This document shows, one piece after another, positions 15,764-20,894 of a DNA stretch of 20,894 nucleotides. Numbering within the stretch: the first letter of the stretch is position 1; the number at the start of each line of letters is the position of its first letter. Under the pieces are notes generated by a model. It worked only from the letters and a program-made list of their open reading frames with translations. It made no database searches and was not told the origin of the DNA. Location: contig CAYSCH010000139.1 in assembly GCA_964429355.1 (NCBI GenBank), positions 1-20,894 of the forward strand. The letters are read 5' to 3'. A program made the translations under genes and the position numbers. The stretch is from JAAYAY01 sp964429355. Its GTDB lineage: Bacteria > Planctomycetota > Planctomycetia > Pirellulales > Thermoguttaceae.

Positions 15764-17230
15764 CTACTCGGCCTTCCCCACCAGCTCCGGCTGCCTGGTC
15801 GGTCCAAAACCGACGTTCGTCTCGAAGTTGCAGCGCAATTCGTCGCCGGAAAAGGTCAAACGGACCGTGCCGACGAATGGTGTGTGGTAAAAACAAAGCT
15901 TGCCGGTGAATGTGTCGCTGGCGGTCCAGGCACCGCTGGCCGCCACCGGCTGTTCTGACAAGGGACCCCAGGCCGCCCGTCCCTTCTGCCAGACGCCGCG
16001 ACCGAAGACGATCCGCTGGTCGGCTCCGTCGAGCCGCACAGCGAGGGTCACGGGGCCGTCCTTTCCGCCACTGTCCACCGTGATCGATTCCAGCTTGCTT
16101 TCATTGGACGGGAAGGCGTACTTCTTGCCGGCCAGTCCCGCCGGAGAAGCTGAACCTTCCGCGACTGGCAGCGCAAGGGTCTTCAATCTGTCTTCAAGCT
16201 TCTGTGCGGCCCCGTCGTTGGCGGCCAGGGGTGCAGTGGCCATGGCGGGAAGGAGCTTATCCCAGACCAGGTTCAACACGGCCTGCATGTCTTTCAGACC
16301 GCTGGTGATGGCGATGACCGCGTCCTGTTCGGGCAGCACGATGCAGTACTGACCGAATGCTCCGTCACCCCGGTAAACGCCGTGGCGGCAGCGCCAGAAC
16401 TGGTAACCGTAGCCCTGGTCCCAGTCGCTGTTGGGATTGCTGCCGTTTGAAGTTTGCCGGCCACTGGCCGCCTCGACCCAGCCTTCAGGCACAAGCTGTT
16501 TGCCCTGCCAGTTGCCTTTGTGCAGGTAGAGCTGGCCGAAGCGGGCGATGTCTTCAGTGCGGATGCTCAGACCAAAGCCGCCGGCCGACACGCCCTGCGG
16601 GCTGGTTTCCCAAGCGGGGTTCTCGATGCCCAGCGGCTCGAACAGCCGCGGCCCGAGGTAGTCCAGGACGGTTTGCCCCGTCACCTTCTGAACGATCGCC
16701 GACAACATGTACGTCGCCGAGGTGTTGTAGAGGAAATGGGTTCCCGGCTTGAACGGGACGGGATGGGCCAGGAAGGTCTTGGTCCAAGGTTCCTCCTCGG
16801 TCCGCGGCGGCTCGGTCTGGTGGCCGGTCGACATACGGAGAAGGTCGCTGACCCGCATCGCCTTGAGGTTATTGTCTGGTTCGGCCGGGGCGTCGTCGGG
16901 AAAGAACTTCAGCACCTCGTCGTCGACGCTGAGTTTGCCCTCGGCGATGGCCAGCCCGACGGCCGTGGAGGTGAAACTCTTGCTCAGCGAGTAGAGGGAA
17001 TGGGGAGCCTCGGCCTCATAGGGAGACCACCATCCTTCCGCCACCACATGGCCGTGGCGGAGGAGCATGAAGCTGTGGAGCGAGTCGAGGTCCCGGTCGG
17101 CGGCCTCGACAAACTCGAGGATAGCCGAAGAAGCGACACCCTGCGCTTCCGGCGTGCTGCGAGGCAATTCAGTTCCGATGGTGACGGAGGTCATCAAGGC
17201 AATCCAGATCATGACAAAGGAAGTTCTCAT
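15764..17230 (-). CDS. Secreted class C beta-lactamase-like serine hydrolase
   Basis: The 488-aa product has a signal peptide (MRTSFVMIWIALMTSV, cleavage near residue 20) and a beta-lactamase/DD-peptidase fold of family S12 type. The SxxK motif is Ser81-Leu-Ser-Lys84 in HSLYSLSKSFTS. The second motif is Tyr168-Asn-Thr in FLYNTSATYML, where the classical form is YxN. A GDGAFGQ segment (288-294) stands where the third box (HxG/KTG) is expected. ARFGQLYLHKGNWQGKQLV (229-247) is typical of these esterase-like members. Residues about 385-488 are an extra beta-rich C-terminal region. Such proteins are mostly esterases or peptidases rather than antibiotic-inactivating enzymes; the substrate is unknown. 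The ATG at 17230 is chosen for the signal peptide although its ribosome-binding site is weak; an ATG at 17272 would add 14 residues. The glycosidase gene lies 125 nt downstream on the same strand. Confidence 0.83.
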   Translation of the reverse strand: MRTSFVMIWIALMTSVTIGTELPRSTPEAQGVASSAILEFVEAADRDLDSLHSFMLLRHGHVVAEGWWSPYEAEAPHSLYSLSKSFTSTAVGLAIAEGKLSVDDEVLKFFPDDAPAEPDNNLKAMRVSDLLRMSTGHQTEPPRTEEEPWTKTFLAHPVPFKPGTHFLYNTSATYMLSAIVQKVTGQTVLDYLGPRLFEPLGIENPAWETSPQGVSAGGFGLSIRTEDIARFGQLYLHKGNWQGKQLVPEGWVEAASGRQTSNGSNPNSDWDQGYGYQFWRCRHGVYRGDGAFGQYCIVLPEQDAVIAITSGLKDMQAVLNLVWDKLLPAMATAPLAANDGAAQKLEDRLKTLALPVAEGSASPAGLAGKKYAFPSNESKLESITVDSGGKDGPVTLAVRLDGADQRIVFGRGVWQKGRAAWGPLSEQPVAASGAWTASDTFTGKLCFYHTPFVGTVRLTFSGDELRCNFETNVGFGPTRQPELVGKAE

Positions 17231-17281
17231 GAGCGCAAATCTCGGACGACTGGAAGGAAAGCATATGCACATTCTTCGTTG

Positions 17282-17317
17282 GGCTGCTGATCTGACCCGC
17301 TATTCCACTCAGCAGCC
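17282..17317. repeat. Perfect 9-bp inverted repeat upstream of the serine hydrolase
   Basis: GGCTGCTGA (17282-17290) and TCAGCAGCC (17309-17317) are perfect inverted copies with an 18-nt spacer, lying 52-87 nt upstream of the serine hydrolase ATG on its leader or promoter side. A dimeric regulator site is possible. Confidence 0.4.
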
Positions 17318-17959
17318 ATTACGATGGAGGAATCCATGCAGGGCAGATTTCGTCTCTCGCAGGGAATCGCTCCGTCCGTACCCCAAGACTGTTGCAGGTT
17401 AACGCCGTGGTGCGCCCGGCACAAGTGGCCGCTGGTCGGCGGATTCCCAGGAAGACCCGGCCGGTGGGCCAGGGTACGAGCCTTCAATCACTGGCCGGTG
17501 GAGGACGGGCTCGTCCGCCATCGAGGCAAGAATTGGGCGGCCTTCGATTTCTACAACGTCCTCACTGGACCGCCATCGTCGGCTCCAAAGCGGCCAGGTG
17601 GAACACACCTGTCAGCCGGGCAAGGACTCGCTCGACTGCCCCAGCGACGACGACGCTCATCCTGCCCCTGCACGGTATCAAGAGGCGAGCGAGGAGTCTG
17701 TTCCCCTGCTCATCGCCTGGTGCAGCAAGTAGGCGGCCTCAAGATACTCCCGCCGTCAGTGGCAGGGTCCGCCAGCCAGAAATACGACTCCTGGCAGGCG
17801 CTCGGGACTGGGTTCCCCCTTCTACTCCTCTGGCGGGGTGGCTGCCGGCCGGGCGAGTGCGGATCGGCGATGTATCGCTCCCCGCTCCGGGCAAATGGAT
17901 TGGCACAAATCGCGGTTCTTCGGCCGGTTGACTTCGCAGCGGAGGAGCGAATCGATGCA

Positions 17960-17988
17960 CGTAAGACAATTATGTATAGCATCTTACG
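17960..17988. promoter_or_regulatory. Inverted repeat CGTAAGA-N15-TCTTACG in AT-rich DNA
   Basis: Perfect 7-bp arms at 17960-17966 and 17982-17988 flank the AT-rich core CAATTATGTATAGCA. It lies 19 nt upstream of the TTGACA of the twin-ATPase promoter, a place suited to an activator or a second operator. It is distinct from the TACGA-type repeats downstream. Confidence 0.4.
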
Positions 17989-18006
17989 GAAAACACCAAA
18001 TATCCG

Positions 18007-18037
18007 TTGACATACGACGACAGCATCGTACGATAAT
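18007..18037 (+). promoter_or_regulatory. Promoter of the twin-ATPase operon
   Basis: TTGACA (18007-18012) is a perfect -35. The -10 is either TACGAT (18029-18034, spacing 16) or GATAAT (18032-18037, spacing 19). The whole promoter is overlaid by the 16-bp tandem repeats, so a bound protein would block RNA polymerase. Confidence 0.6.
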
Positions 18038-18065
18038 ATTGTCGTACGATGGTTTTGTCGTATGT
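18010..18065. promoter_or_regulatory. Three tandem 16-bp repeats forming a long palindrome (operator or iterons)
   Basis: Units TACGACGACAGCATCG (18013-18028), TACGATAATATTGTCG (18029-18044) and TACGATGGTTTTGTCG (18045-18060) are contiguous, followed by TA. Units 2 and 3 share 13 of 16 bases, units 1 and 2 share 10. TACGA starts at 18013, 18029 and 18045, and its complement TCGTA at 18026, 18042 and 18058, a strict 13/3/13/3/13 spacing. Each unit is thus an inverted pair TACGA-N8-TCGTA sharing two bases with the next. The whole block 18010-18065 is an inverted repeat with 24-bp arms, three mismatches and an 8-nt centre. It overlaps the promoter and ends 24 nt before the GTG of the first ATPase. 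Confidence 0.8.
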
Positions 18066-18089
18066 TCCTTTTCTTGGGGGAGTTGAGCG

Positions 18090-19298
18090 GTGGCTAAGCA
18101 GGTAGCTCCTGAGAACGTGGTGGGAAGAGATAAACTGATCGCCCAGATCTGGAAGGCAATCGATCGGGGCTCCGTCGTCTTCACGGCCGAACGCCGTATC
18201 GGAAAGACCACGGTTCTCAAAAAGATGGAGGCCGAGCCGGTCCGTGGCAAGGTTGTCCTCTATGCGGACCTCGAGAAGGTCGATTCGCCAACCCGCTTCG
18301 TGGAAGTCGTGCTCACCGATCTGAAGAAGTACCTCAGCAAGAGGGCCACCGCTGGCCGGTGGCTGACGAGTCTCATCGGTTCCATTGAGGGCACCGAGAT
18401 CGGTGGGGTCATTAAGATCCCGCAACAGCAGAAGAAGGGCTGGCAGGCGATTCTTGAAAGGGTCCTGACGGATGCATGTAACCACCAGGCGGACCACCAG
18501 ATCGTTTTCCTCTGGGATGAGGTTCCCTACATGCTGCAGAAGATCGGAGCCTTGGAAGAGAAGTCTGGCTCAGGCGACAACTCCGCCCTGGCAATCCTGG
18601 ATTCGTTGCGGGCGATGCGTGGCGAAAACTCCAACCTGCGCATGATCTTCACCGGTTCGGTCGGCTTGCATCACGTGCTTACTGGTCTGCGCGGTGGGCA
18701 GTACGCCAGCCAACCGACCAACGACATGGAGAAGGTCGAAATCGGACCACTGGCCCCGGAAGATGCTTCAACGTTGGCCAGAAATCTTCTCGTCCAAGAG
18801 CGGATCGAATGCAACCCGCAGGATGCCGTGGTCGAGAAGATCGTCGAATTGACTGACGCCGTGCCATTCTATATCCATCGCGTCGTCACCCGCATGGCAA
18901 TCTGCGAAGACATCATTACTCCCGCAATAGTCGAGGCGGAAATCCGGGGACATCTCACGAGCGATTCGGACCCGTGGGAAATGGAGCACTTTCGCGAGCG
19001 ATTGAAGATCTACTACAGTGGCCAGCTCAAGGATGCGGACGGGCATGACATCCCGGCTGCATCGGTTGCCAAAGCCCTTCTCGACGATCTTGCGGTCGCA
19101 GTGGAGCCCCAGTCCATCGACCAGTGCCATGCCGGCATGAAGTCCAACATGAGGTTTGAGAACAGGGATGACGTGCTCGACCTGCTGAACTCACTTGCCA
19201 GGGACCATTACCTCATCCGGGACGACGCCGGAAGGTATCGATTCCGGTTCCCCCTGGTCCAAAAGTGGTGGCGTCTTGCTCAGGGACTGAACGGATGA
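18090..19298 (+). CDS. P-loop ATPase (archaeal ATPase/STAND-like) of a two-ATPase operon
   Basis: The 402-aa protein opens with the VVGRDKLIAQIW box (10-21) typical of ORC/STAND and archaeal-type ATPases (ATPase_2-like). A Walker A of the AxxRRxGKT form follows (residues 33-41, Lys39, Thr40), then a Walker B IVFLWDE (138-144, Asp143, Glu144) and a sensor-like strand MIFTGSVGLHHVL (185-197). LEKVDSPTRF at about 61-70 lies where the family has a conserved 'D...' strand. The C-terminal part (about 325-400) looks like a winged-helix region (DVLDLLNSLARDHYLIRDD, then RYRFRFPLVQKWW), as in COG1672-type ATPases. No effector domain (nuclease, TIR, protease) is visible. The start is GTG at 18090, supported by GGGAG at 18078-18082, 7 nt upstream. 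It is the first gene after the repeat-bearing promoter and is coupled to the next ATPase by an ATGA overlap. A molecular switch role is inferred. Confidence 0.8.
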   Translation: MAKQVAPENVVGRDKLIAQIWKAIDRGSVVFTAERRIGKTTVLKKMEAEPVRGKVVLYADLEKVDSPTRFVEVVLTDLKKYLSKRATAGRWLTSLIGSIEGTEIGGVIKIPQQQKKGWQAILERVLTDACNHQADHQIVFLWDEVPYMLQKIGALEEKSGSGDNSALAILDSLRAMRGENSNLRMIFTGSVGLHHVLTGLRGGQYASQPTNDMEKVEIGPLAPEDASTLARNLLVQERIECNPQDAVVEKIVELTDAVPFYIHRVVTRMAICEDIITPAIVEAEIRGHLTSDSDPWEMEHFRERLKIYYSGQLKDADGHDIPAASVAKALLDDLAVAVEPQSIDQCHAGMKSNMRFENRDDVLDLLNSLARDHYLIRDDAGRYRFRFPLVQKWWRLAQGLNG

Positions 19299-20875
19299 TG
19301 CAAAAGCGATCCATCTCGGCCTACACTCCCAGTAATACCGATGCGGAGACACGGGAACGCATCTTCGTCCAGCGCCATCAACTGCTGCGCAAGACGGTCG
19401 GTTGGTGCGAGGAGAGCATGCTTACGGGCAACAAGCACCACATGCTCTTCATCGGACCTCGCGGCTGCGGAAAGACCCACCTGGTGTCGATGATCCATGA
19501 CCGGGTTAGCAAGAACCTGGAGTTGGCTGACAAGATGCGAATCGCCTGGCTGGGTGAAGACACGGTCTTCACCGGATTGATCGACCTGGCCGTGGAAATC
19601 GCCGACGAGTTGGCGAAAGAGTATCCGAGCGAGTTCGCGTTTGATTATCGAGCCAACGCACGATCTCTTTCTTCGAACGATGCAGCGGAGCAGATCCTGG
19701 GCGAAATCGTCGCGCGTCTCGGCGACAAGTCGATTCTCCTCGTCATGGAGAATCTCGACCGTGCCATGCGCGGCCTTGGCGATCTTGGCCAAAAGAAATG
19801 GCGAGCCTTTCTTCAGGAACAGGGGCGGGTAGCGACCGTCGCAACGTCCCAGCAGTTGTTCGAGGACGTATCCAGTCGCAGTGCCGCGTTCTACGGCTTC
19901 TTTGAGATCATTCATCTGGAGCCTCTCTCGGTTGAAGATGCCCGAGAATTGTTGGAAAAAATAGCCCGTGAGAACGACAAACAGGATCTGGTGGAGTTTC
20001 TGAAAACGCCGGAGGGCCGTTACCGCGTTCGCGCCCTCCATCACCTGGCCGGCGGAAATCACCGCATGTATGTAATGCTGTCGGAGTTCCTTACCAAGGA
20101 GTCCCTCGACCAACTGGTGGCCTGTTTCGAGGAACTCGCCGACGAGTTGACGCCGTATTTCCAGGAGCGACTCGGCTCGCTCTCCCCACAACAAGCCCGG
20201 ATTGTCCAGTCCTTGTGCAGCGCCGACGGTGCGATGACCGTCAAGGAAGTCGCGGAAAACACTTTCATTTCCGAGAGAAACGTCTCGAGACAACTGGGGG
20301 AACTCAAGCAGAAAAGGTATGTCATCTCCGAGAAACGGGGGAAGGAATCCTTCTACGATATGGCCGAGCCGCTGATGCGGCTGTGCCTCGACGTGAAGAA
20401 ACAACGAGACAAACCGCTTCGGCTGGTGGCCGCTTTCTTGCGTGCGTGGTACTCGAAGGACTCGCTCCAGCGTGAACTCCAGGACAGTGATCCGGACACA
20501 AGTGACTATGGCGGGGACCCAAAAGCGATCATCGAGAAGGTCCTTCGCCGAGAACATCAGTCATGGCCTGCATTCATCGAAAAGCTCATCTCTGTCTATG
20601 CGCAATACGGCAAACTAGATTCGCTCGGCAGCGGTCTGGCAGAATCGATCGCCGCTCTCGACAAGGGCGGCAACTCGGAGGATCAGCTCGATCTCTGGAA
20701 CTCCAGTTGGCAGAAATTCGGCCGCAAGCACGAGGAACTCTCCATCCCGATTGCCGCGTTGAATGCTGCAATCCAGGCCATCAAGTCCGACAGCGACCGC
20801 CCCCTCTTCAACCTGCCCCTGGAAATCCGCGAAATCGTCCGACCGCTTCTAAAGAACACACTGTCGCTCTCTTGA
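19295..20875 (+). CDS. Cdc6/ORC-like P-loop ATPase with winged-helix domain
   Basis: The 526-aa protein has a Walker A GPRGCGKTH (54-62), a Walker B ILLVMENLDRA (147-157, Glu152 and Asp155), and a sensor-like VATSQQLFED (182-191) followed by AFYGFFEIIHLEPLS (198-212), wording seen in bacterial ORC/MarR-type ATPases. Residues about 294-365 form a winged helix: LSPQQARIVQSLCS, the recognition-like ISERNVSRQLGELKQKRYV and a wing EKRGKESFYDMAEPLMRL. The last 160 residues are helical with no known motif. DNA binding through the winged helix is inferred. The ATG at 19295 overlaps the upstream TGA (19296-19298), and AGGGA at 19282-19286 lies 8 nt before it, so translation is coupled and the two ATPases are probably made in fixed ratio. 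A longer frame starting at 19265 reads back into the first ATPase and is not supported. The stop is 19 nt from the window end, so further operon genes cannot be seen. Confidence 0.82.
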   Translation: MMQKRSISAYTPSNTDAETRERIFVQRHQLLRKTVGWCEESMLTGNKHHMLFIGPRGCGKTHLVSMIHDRVSKNLELADKMRIAWLGEDTVFTGLIDLAVEIADELAKEYPSEFAFDYRANARSLSSNDAAEQILGEIVARLGDKSILLVMENLDRAMRGLGDLGQKKWRAFLQEQGRVATVATSQQLFEDVSSRSAAFYGFFEIIHLEPLSVEDARELLEKIARENDKQDLVEFLKTPEGRYRVRALHHLAGGNHRMYVMLSEFLTKESLDQLVACFEELADELTPYFQERLGSLSPQQARIVQSLCSADGAMTVKEVAENTFISERNVSRQLGELKQKRYVISEKRGKESFYDMAEPLMRLCLDVKKQRDKPLRLVAAFLRAWYSKDSLQRELQDSDPDTSDYGGDPKAIIEKVLRREHQSWPAFIEKLISVYAQYGKLDSLGSGLAESIAALDKGGNSEDQLDLWNSSWQKFGRKHEELSIPIAALNAAIQAIKSDSDRPLFNLPLEIREIVRPLLKNTLSLS

Positions 20876-20894
20876 ACCCGCCCGAGTCTTCCGT

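Larger units (their letters stand above)
17231..18089. other. Long region without a convincing gene
   Basis: About 860 nt separate the divergent serine hydrolase and twin-ATPase genes. The longest plus-strand frames (about 17324-18010 and 17392-17931) translate into arginine-, proline- and serine-rich proteins without motif, domain or good start, and the minus frames are no better. The GC-rich part (about 17320-17950) may be decayed coding sequence or an untranslated RNA; I recognise nothing in it. The last 130 nt are AT-rich and hold two inverted repeats, a promoter and a tandem-repeat operator described separately. Confidence 0.5.

Noticed and set aside
15764..17230. Antibiotic resistance beta-lactamase
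   Set aside because: The fold is S12-like, but the variant second and third boxes and the extra C-terminal region fit environmental esterase/peptidase-like members; there is no evidence for drug resistance.
17324..18010. 228-codon plus-strand frame upstream of the ATPases
   Set aside because: Low-quality composition, no domain, poor start, and its end runs through the AT-rich control region.
1..20894. CRISPR array, tRNA, rRNA or insertion sequence
   Set aside because: Reading both strands I found no spaced direct-repeat array, no tRNA arm signatures, no rRNA-like stretch and no transposase; the only tandem repeats are the three 16-bp operator units, which have no spacers.

Overview
The window looks like a piece of a planctomycete chromosome (GC-rich, probably Planctomycetota). 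The evidence is a DUF1080 (3-keto-disaccharide hydrolase-type) secreted protein, a BBP2-type porin with a cysteine-rich N-terminus, a large secreted clan GH-A glycosidase, a class-C-beta-lactamase-like secreted hydrolase, and a SecD P1-like lipoprotein whose wording is closest to what I remember of planctomycete SecD. This placement is inferred from family content; no rRNA or other phylogenetic marker is present. I see no tRNA, rRNA, CRISPR array or insertion sequence.

Layout. (1) 163-1035 (+): lipoprotein built from the SecD P1 head domain only. (2) 1049-5809 (-): three-gene operon in the order zinc-ribbon/TPR membrane protein, M48 zinc metalloprotease, 89-aa secreted protein, with a 10-nt gap and then an ATGA overlap. 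(3) 5810-7405: intergenic stretch with two hairpin palindromes, a DUF1080 gene (+), and the frameshifted C-terminal stub of an alpha/beta hydrolase (-). (4) 7674-8957 (+): porin, followed by a perfect 13-bp inverted repeat. (5) 9291-12961 (+): YjgR/HerA-like ATPase, then an FHA-GAF-histidine kinase-receiver hybrid kinase that appears to have its own promoter placed so that the mRNA would be leaderless. (6) 12966-17230 (-): serine hydrolase then multi-domain glycoside hydrolase. (7) 17231-18089: about 860 nt with no convincing gene, ending in an AT-rich control region. (8) 18090-20875 (+): two translationally coupled P-loop ATPases with winged-helix-like C-terminal parts.

How the parts fit. 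The DUF1080 protein, porin, serine hydrolase and GH-A enzyme fit the secreted carbohydrate-degrading and uptake repertoire typical of planctomycetes, although they are not one operon. The zinc-ribbon/TPR protein, M48 protease and small secreted protein form a tight unit that may act in envelope protein quality control.

The most unusual part is the right end. The twin-ATPase operon is preceded by three tandem 16-bp units, each beginning TACGA and ending TCG, which together form a long near-perfect palindrome lying across a TTGACA promoter. This looks like a dedicated operator or iteron array controlling an ATP-dependent two-protein system that I cannot match to a named one. The window ends 19 nt after the second ATPase, so further members could lie just outside.
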